In this document: positions 23,867 to 36,000 of the stretch, piece by piece
How the letters are laid out: each line of letters starts with the position of its first letter
How positions within the stretch are numbered: the first letter of the stretch is position 1
NCBI RefSeq assembly: GCF_027744825.2
Contig: NC_071334.1
Location: 35,929,937 to 35,993,936 of the forward strand
Reading direction: 5' to 3'
Origin: Synchiropus splendidus
Taxonomy: Eukaryota; Chordata; Actinopteri; Syngnathiformes; Callionymidae
DNA length: 64,000 bases
Notes under the pieces: model-generated
What the model was told of the DNA's origin: nothing
What the model saw: the letters and a program-made list of their open reading frames with translations, nothing else
The model's database searches: none
Translations under genes and position numbers: made by a program

Positions 23867-26800
23867 ATGCAATGTAAGTATTTAATCTATGTTCTTCCGG
23901 TTTCATTCAGAACAGTCCCTCAGTGAACGGTTGATCGCAAGTTTAATTTCGCTATATTTTATATCCGGATCGCAAGTTTAATTTCGCTATATTTTATATC
24001 CGGAATGGGATTGTTTTATGTCTTAACCTAAACTGATGCGCTGTGCTTCAACTGCTTTTCCTGCGGATTGTCTATTTTCCACCGTGTAGGTACAAGACGT
24101 ATCATCCATCGTTTGAATAATGGTGCTTATTAACACTGGACGGCTATGATTAATACTAAACAATAATATGAAAAGTGGAGACAATGGTGTGCGTTTGTCT
24201 GTCACGCCGTCTTCTGAGTGAGAGGCGCGCTGCAGTCAGGGTGTAACCCCAGCGTTTTTGAGAATGTGCCAGGTGTCAGTTATTGATCTCCAAAAAAATC
24301 CCTTCCCATTTTAATGAGCACTGCGTGCTTCAAACAAAACTCATTCGGAAAATGTCTGGACAGAATGGTGATGGCGGGCGCATTTGTCATACATGCATCC
24401 TCCAGTCAAATACACCTGTATTTAAAAAATGAAGCATGGGCGGTGAATGTCTTTTCATTTAAACCTGTAAACAATGAAGGGATTCAGACATGTGTTTTCG
24501 GATTAGCATGTCATTAAGTTCACAGGCATGGTTGTGTTATGATGTGGTATTTTTTTTGGATCCAGGCGATGTTCTGATATTGACTTGATTTAAAAGATGT
24601 TACCAGGAAATGGTTATCAGATCCTGAGGTCTCATTTGAGAGATGTGATGCAAGTAGGGTGGGATTTCCATTCGTTTTAAAGCAACTGTTGCTGCATGGA
24701 ACAGCTGCGCCAGTGCACACTGCTGAACTACTTTCCTTAATCCTTTATTGCATATATTATGTGATGGTGATGTCAGATGGTGAAATGGCAAGTTCTGCTG
24801 TTCTATTCCATCATTCACAGGTGGCGTTTATACTTTATGGAAAGTATTAACTCAAGTAGTAAATGTAGAGGGTGACAATCAAAGGAAGGGTTTGTGACAG
24901 GAATGACTTTTGTTCAGTTTGTGATGTAGACGTGACCACTCATGTGATGGTGGCCCATCAGACCAAAATAAAGCGGTGGAGACTCGTTCTTGTCTGTTGT
25001 TTAACCTAAATGTACCATTTCACGTGGCGGACTTCTTAAGCCTGTCTGACTGAACCTATTCACAGTCAAGATGATTTTAACAGTATCATCTTGACATGAC
25101 CGACACCCCTCCTCCCCCGAAACTGAACCTACAACAATGAAGTAGCCTGAGGAAATGTGATTCGGTGGGTTGTGGAGCAGCATGAGAGCCTCAGCTGACA
25201 ACACTGTCTTCTGCCCACCAAATGATCAATAAAAAAAAAACTGACTCTTCAACAGTAATTGAAGTGATTTGCATACCATGTAGCTGCCCTGCTTTTCTAG
25301 GCTTCTTTAAACCAGCGTTGGCAAGTGTTTGCTAAACACGAGAGGGTAATGAGAAATAAGTGAGTCTGCCCTTTTACCTGGTTTCTCCCACCTACCCTAA
25401 ATCCAACTGCCCCGTGAAACGAGTCGCAGCAGGGTTACAGGGCACAAAAGGCCACTGAAGCTGCAGGTCTGTGTTGTCAGTTGACTTAAATAAACAAGAC
25501 AGGTCGGGCTGACCTGTCTTTCCACACAACAGTGCTAATTTTGTTTTCATGCCGGTGCCAGGTGATGAACTGAACATAATTCTGTCATGGTTTGTCTGTA
25601 ATCATGCTTTCTAATATGATACGCCCAGTTTTCCATTAGTTTAGAAGGCAGTTTTCCCATCATGTACTCTATAAATGACCCCATAGCATTGTGTGTGCTG
25701 TGCCATAAAAGATTGGCGAACAGATGTAGACATAAAAGGGAGGTTCCTGTTGCTAGGTAGTTTTATCAGGACACTGCATTTGTGCTGCCTGAAAGCGCAG
25801 TGGCTGTGAAACCAAATGTCAATATACATCGAGCAGCCAATAAAGTTAAACCTATCAATATTTAAACTCTACACACGTTGCCCAGAAGCAGCGTGATATG
25901 CAAAGTGGCACTAAAGCTGGTGTAAAATGGAACCAAGAGAGTATTGAACTTGTGACCCTTACGCTGCGGTGTGAGTCGTGTGGCTTCCACAGTCTCATGA
26001 CGGTGCGGAAAGTGTTTCCTGCATGTTAGTGGCACCACTCCTGATTGTAGCATGTCGTGAATCATTTTTGAAGGACAGTGCGTGGCTATAACATCACCTT
26101 GATCTTTCAGTGACTGCGGGTCCTGCCACAATGACTGATGTCGCAGTGATGAACTCCCCCATGTCTGGTGACCTCCTGGAGTCATCGTTGGCTTCAGCCG
26201 TCGTCGACACAGCCAAGTATGTACGCTCCTGCCACGAGACACGCAATACAGAAGGACATGAACATTGTTTTCTCAGTGTTTTATAACGCAGTGTTGAACA
26301 CTTTTTTTTTTAACCAATTGTACCCACTGAAGCTACGGAAACAGCAGATTGGTGGTGTGTCCTTCATCGATGACTTTAGATTAGATGTCCTCTATTTAGC
26401 ACACCTTTTGAAGGGACTGCAGGTTGCAAGCTCACTCTATTTCCTGTGTCTGCACTTCAGCGAGTCCTCAGAGGAAGAGCCCACAGTGGAAAATGGAGAG
26501 GTGTCTGGCCCAAGTGATGATGAACTCTGCAGCCCCATCCCTATCGCTAACACAGAAGCTGGTGAGCTATGACGGAACACACTCTGGACCCTTGACATCA
26601 CATCCTGTTTACACTTCTTTACACATTCTAAACACCGACACAAATCCAGTCTTTTCTTTCTGGATTGAACTTTGAAAATGAAAGTTGTTACACCCGTGAT
26701 ACTTTACTAAACTGTGTGAGGAAATGATAGTTTTCTGGCAGAGCTCCTCTTCCTGGCGTCATCCGGTTTCTCAAAATTCCTGCATGATCAGGTCACTGCA

Positions 26801-29800
26801 GGAAGAGTCCTACACGTGGTTGTTCTCTTCAGAGCAACTCCACAAACTTCCCACACCTACTATTTGGTGCTATCTCATGCGTCATGTGGAATTGAAAAAT
26901 GAGCCAGTGACAAGATGGTTTTTGTTTGACCTGAAAATGTGCAACGGTGGTGGTTGCCTTCTCAGGTATAACAGGGATAATAATGATATGACTCACTGTC
27001 ATTGTCTCTTCCGGTCACTAGACTTTGTTGAGTATATTATTGTTATATGTATATTTTTCTGCTCATCTTTTTTTGTAATATTTTTGTAATGTCTTTATTT
27101 TTAGGAGTTACTATGTCATGAATTATGTAGCTGCTTTATGTGTATCGTTACTTCATGCACATCTTTAATGTCTGTGTCTACTTTGCTGCTCTGCCAAGCC
27201 AATTTTTACCCCACTGTGGGATGAATAAAGGACTTTCTTATGTTATCTTATCTAGAAGAATTCTGACGCCCCATGCTGTCAAAACAAACACTTACGTTGT
27301 AGAACGAATGGAAAAAGTTGGTGTAGTGTATTCAAATATGTGACAGTTTACTCGACCCAGATGACTCAACAAGTGTTTTTGCAGGTCACTTTGGTTTTGA
27401 CTTAAAATGGTCCCAAAACCCACGGATTATGAAAATGTCAGTAAGTTTTGACTTGACTGGTAGGTGAGGTGTGCTATCGCAGCTGTTGCTCAGTGGTACT
27501 TGGCCGGAGCCAATGTAAAATGAGTCTTCAACAACTGTGGAAGCTTTTAAATTGTAAAAATCTGTCATGGCTTATGCTTCGCTGGTTTCTTCAAATGTAT
27601 CTGCCTCCAGCAGTGTTTGTACACATATCTGATTGTTGTCCATACTGACACGCCAGCTGTGGAATTGTAAATGGAAGTGGCCACAATGGGCATGGAGGTC
27701 TGCTTCTAAGGTTTTTTGCAGGTCTTGGTCGGAACACACCTTTTAAATGTCTCACTGGAGCTGTCAGCGATGACCGCAGAATGTACTGTATGTTCATGTC
27801 TGCATTTCTCTGTCTTGGCAAAATAACTTCTGATGGTTTGAAGGAATCACTATTCATTTGTATAGTGTCTAACCGCTGTTGCCCACAGATCCTGTTCTGC
27901 TCAGAACTGGCTCAAATGAAAACTTGAAAGAAAGGGATGTGTTTAACATGCGGGCCATTTACTACTGCAGCAGTTTGACTTCAAGGCGACGGTGACCTGC
28001 AGCCTTAAGAGTTGACTTTACGATATTTCCGTCACAAATACAAATCTCATGCTTGAATAGAACAGCTATGAGATGCTGAGCTATTTTTTTTTTTAAATCA
28101 AATGCTCAACCTCTAGCTGCAAAACGTCTCTATCTACGTGGATATTTATGCTGATGATAAAGCCAACAATGCAAAATGCTAAAAAGATCAGTTGTGCTTG
28201 TGTTTCTATCATGACGAAGATGGTTAAAGGGATCACTACAACCCACTGTTTGATTGTTAAATGCGATGTACGTCAAACAACTTCCATATTATGGCGGTTA
28301 ATGGTTTGCTTGATAAGATTACAATGTGTTATTGTCATGCTAATGTAACGGGTGGTTAGGGCTCTGCACTATCCCTCGGGCCTGGGTTCCTCTGTCAAAC
28401 ACTTCCTTCTGCCTTGAGCATCCACTCTTCTTGAATGGTGATGTTTTTTTCTGTTATTGATTTGTTTGCTATGCTTTTCGTCTGATTCAACGTGCCTCCC
28501 TCATCTCCTTGCAGTCAGTAGCCAGCGCCCACAGTCCCTGCCCCTGTCTGCAGCGGCCGAATTGGGCCTGTGGACATCGCAGATTGACGGCGAGGTGAAA
28601 CTGAGGATGGAGTCGTCGGGAATGGCGGCCAGACAGCCTTGCACCATCCACGACGTCTTCGTCTCCACTGTGAAGAATTACGGCGACTTCACTGCGTTGG
28701 GATGGAAGGAGGGTGACCAGCAGAAGACCATGACCTACAGAGAGTATTACCAGTCGTGCCGCACCGCTGCCAAGAGTTTCCTGAAGGTGAGAGATGAGTT
28801 TGGGTCTCAGTCCATGGTGTATGAAGCACTGATTACAATGGAAATGGGACATGAGACATGAGATCGAGTTGGTAGAAAATCCTTTTGGAATGGATTTGTC
28901 TCTTAATAACATTGGAAATACAAGCAGCTCACTCAGATCTATTCTGGAGTCTTGAGACTCACTAAACACACAAGTCACATGTCGTAATACAGATCCCTGC
29001 TGTGAACAAACCAGATAGTTTAACCTATCTGCCGTTAATGCGCATGTGGGCAAGTCAAGTGTGAAGGAAAAACGGCAATGTTAGATCATGTTGTAACTTC
29101 CTGATGACAATGAAAGCTCTGTCTTCTGGCGGCAGCTCGGCTTGGAGCGTTTCCATGGCGTCTGCATCTTGGGATTCAACTCTGCCGAGTGGCTGATCGC
29201 AGATCTGGGAGCCATCCTGGCAGGGTATGTGCAACATTCTCATCATCACTTCTATCAAGCGTGTCATCCATGTGAGAGCGGCATGGTAGTGCACTTGCTG
29301 TGATGATGACGGTTGATGCTCCGTGTTAATACTGAGCGTAAAGGACAAACCACAGCAGCCAGCATGACTGATCCAACCTTAAAATTTCGCTTTCTTGTTC
29401 TATCTGAATCTGCTGCTCTTGAATGCATTAGCCACACAGTGTGGCTGTTCCCTGATTTAAAAAATAATTCTGATAATAATGTGATCCTCCTACCTTGTCA
29501 CAGGGGCTTGGGGGTGGGTGTGTACAGCACCAACTCTCCCGAGGCGTGTCACTATGTGGCGGAGAACTGCAAAGCAAACATAATTGTGGTGGAGAATGAC
29601 AAGCAACTGCAGAAGATCCTGGAGGTGAGACACTCGTGGCTGTGACATGTTGACATTTCCCAGCAGGACGCTGACATTCGGTCACCTACACAGGAAAATG
29701 TATAATTCTCAGTGACTGACATAAACGACTGAAAAATGAAGTAGTATCATGAAAAGAAGTTGTTTTGGCCAACATACTCACTTTCCTTTGTCCTCAGGTT

Positions 29801-32693
29801 GAAGACAGACTACCGCATCTGAAAGCCATCATCCAGTACAAAGATCAAGTGAAGAAGAAGAGACCCAATCTGTACTCGGTAAGGGCTGACCAGGAGCAGA
29901 TGGGGGAGGAGCTGTGTCCAGTTGACTGGATCAGCAGTGACAGTTCTGCATGTCCTTGCAGTGGGCGGAGTTTATGGCCCTGGGGCGCGATGAACCCGAC
30001 GGCCCTCTGGATCAAATTATCTCCACCTTGAAACCAAACCAGTGCTGCCTGCTCATCTACACCTCAGGAACCACGGGACAGCCCAAAGGGGTGATGATCA
30101 GCCATGATAATGTGAGTAACCATTGACTGAGGTCTCTATGCTCACGTGTCCAGGCTAGAAGCTTCCTACACCATATTCATTTGGGTTCCTCCTTTGTTGC
30201 CAAGTCACTTTGGATTTTGTCTTCTTCAAATAACTTCTCACAGCAGCTGCTCCTATTTTGAATTTCAGCTTCTTCATTATCTTGCAGTTCAGCATGTGAC
30301 TTGTTGTCAGTGTTGTCATGTGACGACAGCATGTCTGCCACATGAAATGATTCACAGTCGGATGAAGTGTGGGGATGCAGATGTTGGCCAATAAAGCTTG
30401 GGAATAAGTCACTTCTCTCTGTTGCTAACAGATCACATGGACGTCCTACTGTGTCAGCAAGTACGTTTGTCTGAAAAGTCCCACCGAGTCACAAGAGAGA
30501 GTGGTCAGCTACCTGCCTCTCAGCCACATCGCTGCTCAGCTTGTCGACATCTGGATCACCATGACAACCGGTGCTGCCACCTACTTCGCCAACCCTGACG
30601 CCCTCAAGGTGAGCACTGCAACTGGCGTGTTTTCTACCGTCCGGTTTTCACATGAGCTAACGTTTAGCCTCTTATCTCCGCATCAGGGGTCCCTGGTGAC
30701 CACTTTGAAGGAGGTGCGTCCCACCGCCTTCATGGGCGTTCCTCGCGTCTGGGAGAAGATGCAGGAGTCTATGCAGTCGGCTGGGTCCAAGGCTTCCATC
30801 CTGCGCAGGAAGGTGGCCGTGTGGGCCAAATCTGTGGGCCTGAAGAAGAACATGAAGGATTTGGGAGCGTAAGAGCGATTCCTTTGACAGTTCCTCATCT
30901 CATTAGTTTACAATATGTATCTAATGATGCATGATATGAAAATATATATTTTTGTCTTGATTTCTTTTCGAAATGAGTAGCAGTTACCTGTAGTTTTGCC
31001 AACCTCCAGTCTCTTGTTCCTCCTGTAGGACCCGTCTCTCCCAGCGTAGCCCCCTGAGCTACCGGTTGGCGAAGAAGCTGGTATTCACAAGGGTCCGCGA
31101 GGCTCTGGGTTTGGACCGCTGCAGGCTGTGCTACACTGGAGCCGCTCCAATCACCAAAGACACGCTGGAGTTCTTCCTCAGCCTGAACATCCCAGTCTAC
31201 GAGCTGTACGGAATGAGTGAATGCACTGGACCTCACACCATGTCCTACGAGAACATCCACCGCCTCACCAGGTGAGCTCGCAGCTCGAGTGGACCAGCAT
31301 GTGGATGCTGTGCAGGCTTTGACAATATTTGGCTTTTCAGCTGCGGCATGCCCATATCCAAGTCCTGCAAGACCAAGCTGAACAACCCAGATGCAGATGG
31401 CAACGGCGAGGTCTGCTTCTGGGGTCGCCATGTCTTCATGGGTTACCTGAACATGCCCGAAAAGACAGAGGAGGCTCTGGATGCTGAGGGGTGGCTGCAC
31501 TCCGGTGACCTTGGCAAACACGACAGGGATGGATTTCTGTACATCACCGGGAGAATAAAAGGTGAGCTGTCGTCACACAAGACTCAACGGACGGCGGCTA
31601 ACCCTTCTCACGCTTGCCCAGAGCTGATCATCACAGCTGGAGGGGAGAACATTCCTCCCGTCCCAATCGAGGACGAGGTGAAGAAAGCCCTGCCGCTGAT
31701 CAGCAACGCCATGCTGATCGGAGACAAGAGGAAGTTCCTCGCCATGCTGCTGACAATCAAGGTGAGACAGATGACCGTTGGAAATGTTGAACTTCAATAT
31801 CATTTGGTCCTAGTAATGTGACTCAGCAGCAGATGCAATTTATGATTCAGCTTCAGTTTGCGTGAATTCGCTCCATCTTGTGACGGGTTTGGATAAGGAT
31901 GAACAATGGCAATATTGCTGAGTGTGGAGTCCAAACGAAGTTGGACACTGAAACCTTCATCTTTTCTTTCAGTGTAAGATGAACCCAGACACCGGCAGCC
32001 CAGAAGACGACCTGACAGACGAAGCAGTGGAGATCTGCAGGAAGCTGGGCAGCAGTGCCACACGTGTCTCAGACATCGTAAACAGCAAAGACCCCGCCGT
32101 CTACACCGCCCTGCAGAAGGGAATCGACGAAGTCAACAAGGTGGCCACCTCCAACGCTCAGCGTATCCAAAAGTGGATCATCCTGGATCACGACTTCTCC
32201 ATCGCAGGAGAGGAACTCGGTGAGTGGGTCCAGACGGGTTCTGATGAAGTCAATTAATACTATTGGGGCCAAGTTTACGGTTCACAATAGTCTTAATTAT
32301 GCTGTCTAAAATGTCAACATTGATCGTCACAGCTTTAACAGTATGAAATTGTTTCGTTTTTGACAGAAACCGATACACTAATAACCTACACCCTACTGCA
32401 AAAAACTCTAAAAACTCTCAACTAGACTTAAGAATCTTCCAAATCTGTGCAAAAATGATTTTCATACGCCTAGCGTTCTCTCGATGGCGCCCCCTGCTGT
32501 TTTGAAGACTTCATGACAGCTCATGCACCCTGCACTGGTATTTAATAACAGGGTTTGTGTTCCAGGTCCCACCATGAAGCTGAAGCGTCCCACTGTAACA
32601 AAGCTGTACGCTGAGCAGATCGAGAACATTTACAAAGAGATGGCGACTCCAGTGAGCCCGGTGAGTCCTGACAACCCTCTGCCGCCAAAGTAA
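23867..32693 (+). CDS. acsbg2: Bubblegum-family long-chain acyl-CoA synthetase (complete, 15 exons)
   Basis: Activates long-chain fatty acids to acyl-CoA via an acyl-AMP intermediate. Exons: 23867-23873, 26111-26216, 26461-26561, 28515-28786, 29136-29224, 29504-29624, 29798-29878, 29962-30111, 30432-30608, 30687-30868, 31029-31271, 31341-31561, 31622-31761, 31973-32219, 32566-32693. Total 2265 bases, 754 residues plus TAA, all phases consistent. Residues 1-70 are an acidic, Ser-rich N-terminal extension. AMP-binding enzyme motifs: P-loop [11 protein letters not shown] (292-302), LPLSHIAAQ region, YGMSE (489-493), GWLHSGD (560-566), and [17 protein letters not shown] (580-596). The bubblegum-type spelling and position beside rfx2 and mllt1 give acsbg2; acsbg1 is the alternative. 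Start chosen because ATGCAAT|gtaagt joins exon 2 in frame; an internal Met at residue 10 is a second possibility. Confidence 0.93.
23874..26110 (+). other. acsbg2: acsbg2 intron 1
   Basis: Intron from the seven-coding-base first exon to exon 2. Apart from the 35-bp duplication I see no exon or RNA gene. Confidence 0.75.
23933..24002 (+). repeat. Perfect 35-bp tandem duplication
   Basis: Two identical 35-base units, 23933-23967 and 23968-24002, each starting GATCGCAAG and ending TATATCCG. They lie 60 bases into acsbg2 intron 1. Perfect identity implies a recent event or an assembly artefact. Confidence 0.9.
26562..28514 (+). other. acsbg2: acsbg2 intron 3 with LINE tail and SINE-like scrap
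   Basis: Contains a probable L2/Maui-like LINE 3' end at about 27.05-27.26 kb. A short stretch near 28,349-28,400 (GGGTGGTTAGGGCTCTGC, then CTGGGTTC) resembles the tRNA-like head of a SINE. No coding exon was seen. Confidence 0.6.
27055..27256 (+). mobile_element. LINE 3' tail relic (L2/Maui-like)
   Basis: The segment CCCCACTGTGGGATGAATAAAG followed by TTATCTTATCT-like repeats is the characteristic 3' end of L2/Rex-type LINEs in fish. Only the tail is present, as expected for a 5'-truncated insertion. Orientation plus. Confidence 0.6.
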
Positions 32694-33026
32694 ATCCTCC
32701 AGTGGAGGGCGCCGTGCGCGATATCTTGCAGGTCTTACCTGGTCACGTGTTCTTTATTCTAACATTTAAACGCCTTAATTTTCGGACTCGGTTCACCAAT
32801 AACAAAATGAGCTTTATGACCTAAAGGATCAAGCAAACATGACTATTTGTGTTACTGTGACAAATGAAGTGACAACAGACTTGTACTGTAAAATAAGAGA
32901 ATCCAAACATGCTTTATTTATTCTTTTGCCAAAGTCTGTCTGTGTACGTGGGCCAAACGAGCTTCAGATGAAGAAGTGGAGCTGACTGCTCCACAAAAGT
33001 TCAGTCTTTGTTGTTGTTGTTAAGGA

Positions 33027-33032
33027 AATAAA
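33027..33032 (+). terminator. acsbg2: acsbg2 poly(A) signal
   Basis: AATAAA about 330 bases after the acsbg2 stop codon, followed within 20 bases by a GT-rich stretch (GGGGTTTGTGTTTTG), the usual cleavage context. The mRNA 3' end is expected at about 33,050. Confidence 0.6.
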
Positions 33033-33050
33033 GGGGTTTGTGTTTTGCAG

Positions 33051-36000
33051 CCATTTACTTTTGTTCCCCATCCTGTTCCTCATCTTGTTAAAACGTTTTG
33101 AAGCCATAAATGAAGCTTTTTTTTTTTTTTTTTATACTATTGAATTCTGACACACGTTGTACATATGTTGTATTCCATCAGCCCGCGTTTGTTTTTCCGT
33201 GTTATGGGATGAATGCTACATATCTTACTGTCGACAGGAAAGACATGGGTGAATTTGAATCAACAGTGGCGGTCAAGAGAGCTGTTGCTGCACATAGGAG
33301 TTTAACAGGGAGGGCTCCAGCTCAAGTTCAGGGAAGTGGTGTAGTATTTCATGCTGTTTGCAGTGAAGGAAATTGCACTAATGATTTAAGATTCCCTGGA
33401 AATCACTGTAATGTCACTCTATCTGGTTACAAAATGTTGGTGATGGAAGGAACAAGATGAATGTTTGATAAAATCTGGATTAAACTTTTGAAAACCTCCA
33501 GAGCCTCTGTGTGATTTGTCTTCCGACACAATGATTATCTGGGATGCTTTTAATATTCTGATTGTCGTGTCTTATTTGAACGTCACTGTGGAAAAAAGTG
33601 ACATCTCAATGTATAGGCGGATACTCGGGCACAAATTCCAGCGGGGAATTATTAGTCGTGCTCTGAGAAAATGTTTACTCAGTAACTGATGACTTCCACT
33701 CTCATCTGTAGTCGGTGACTAAGGAGTTTGCTCATCTTTACTTAACAATTGTAGAGATGGAAGATGCACATATGAGTCTGGCGAGATGAATCAGAAGATG
33801 GGACAGACATTAGATGACCTTTTCAAACTACATTTAGAAGAAAATGACGCGTGCATTTTAAACAGCTGCTTCATATTTTCTCATATTTAAACAATACAAC
33901 ATGAACTCTGAATGGCTTAACACAAATCAGCAGGGTGAGTGAGCTAGAGGTGGAAGAAGTACATCGCTACTTCAGTAAATGCAGTTACTTAGAAAACTAA
34001 CACATTTACCCCGTAAAAAATTAATAGGCCTCTTAATGGTCCGATTGGACCCAGTTTTTCCTCATCTCACATACTGGCAGAGTAGTTTCACATGAAATGG
34101 TAATTTCAAAGCTCTCTTTACGTTGCATGACCGACAAGGACTACAATAAACTACAAACATGGGGCCATCAATCGAAAATCATTCTCTGGAGAAATGTAGC
34201 TGAATAAAAGATCGCTGAGTGTTTATTTCAATCCTACATTGCAATGGTGTTAAAGTTAGAAAAGCATCCGAGAAGAACAGGTAAATCATTTCTGCCCCCG
34301 TATCCTCTATTATTTCTCCTCGTATTTTTTAGCTCAGTGTTTGTGTGTAAACTTGTACATTCATTGTGAACACATTTGTTTAAATAATTGCTATATAATT
34401 GATAGGCTGTGGAACTGTGTGCTATCATCATAATCAGAAACTATGCATAGGATAGTAATGAAGTATTTGTACTCAGTAATACTCCACCCATGAAAACCTG
34501 CAATCAAAATAGCTCTGTCTCTATGTACTTTATAATAATAGATCAACAGCAATCGCACTGCACTTGATCATTTTTCTTTTACAGACCACACTTAAACTTT
34601 GACGTTCTAGCACTAACCAGGCGTCTCTCTCCAACATGCCCCGCGACAGATGCTCTGCGCCTCTCGAGACTCTTTCCACCAGATGTGGATGTCAGAGCTT
34701 GATGGTGCAGCGTCTACCTTCAACATTAGAAGAGTTTTCAGCCTCCACATGACGTACTAGTTTCACTTTTATTTTGACACCAGAAATTGAAGTGCGTCAA
34801 CCAAATATGCAACAACCTATCTCGATTGTTCCGCTGATATCATGTAGGCAAATACATGTGGACTTTATGTCACTACTGTGTTTTATCAATCTGAGCTATT
34901 TCAGTACCGTAAGTAATACGTTTCAAGACATTGACACTGTGACCTTTGTCCTGAAAATAACACCTAATTATTAGAATTGTTGATCACCATTATAATAATT
35001 GGTAATACCTCAGGACATAAATTATGCAAACAAATCTAGAGAAGTATATGACCAACAGAAACTTTGTACCGCAGTAACTCATATTTGAAATGTAAATATA
35101 CAGTACATGTCCCTGGTGTTGCAAGCCTGCAGGACACCAAGAGATATTGTGCTACTCTCGGCTGATAAGAAGCGCAGAATAAAACAGGAAGACGACGACT
35201 CAGGATGCAGAGGGAGAAGAGGAAGAGCAAAACAGTTGATGTGAATGTAGGGGCTTTCAGCCTGACAGATGAGGTTAGAGAGGAGTCTCCTGGGACCATG
35301 TTTGATCATGATATGGTCAAAGATGCTCAGGAAATTTGAGAGCGACAGCTCACGTAGAAAAGTTTGGGGACAATGTTTGGGAGGACAAACTCGGGTGGTT
35401 TAGACTTGCGTATAGGAGAGACCTAACCTGTCGGCTCATGAATGCTGGAGATGGAAGAGGATGGCGACCAATGAAGGTTCACTGATGTGGTGAATGAAGC
35501 CAGGTGAGACTAGGGAGCAAAGCTGTGGCCCCCTCTTAAGAGGAATGTCGAGGAGGGGGGAAAAACAATAATGAAAAGTGCAGCAGCTGTTTTCCCTCTT
35601 CACATTGTTCGTGATTAGAGTCTGCATCAGTAAGTGGAGTCAAAGGTCAGAGTCTAACAATATATTGATCACCCTTGGGGAATGACTCTGTACTCACGAA
35701 GTTATTTCCTCGATAGATGGTCCATAGATCACAATCATTACCCCGAAAAACTGCGGCTGTCCTCTTCACCCCACACATGAACTCTGCCTCACCTCAACAG
35801 CCATGACTAGGTCAGTCTACGGTCACTCACCAGACACCAGGGCAACAGTACTTAATGACTTTATTAATAATATGATCTCAAAATTAAAAATAACATTAAA
35901 ATAACATGTTGTGTCCTTACCAACAAATTGCATCATATGGCCACATGGTGGCGTTGTAGTGCCAAGTCTTTTAAGGAAAAAAAAAAAACAAACATCAAAT

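Noticed and set aside
28349..28400. Possible tRNA gene or intact SINE
   Set aside because: Only A-box-like and weak B-box-like words are seen; no complete tRNA fold, so at most a SINE scrap.
28487..29053. 188-codon minus-strand open frame over acsbg2 exon 4
   Set aside because: Antisense shadow of a GC-rich coding exon running on into an intron; no family recognised.
30895..31521. 208-codon minus-strand open frame over acsbg2 exons 11-12
   Set aside because: Antisense of two coding exons including their intron; the sense strand carries clear synthetase motifs.
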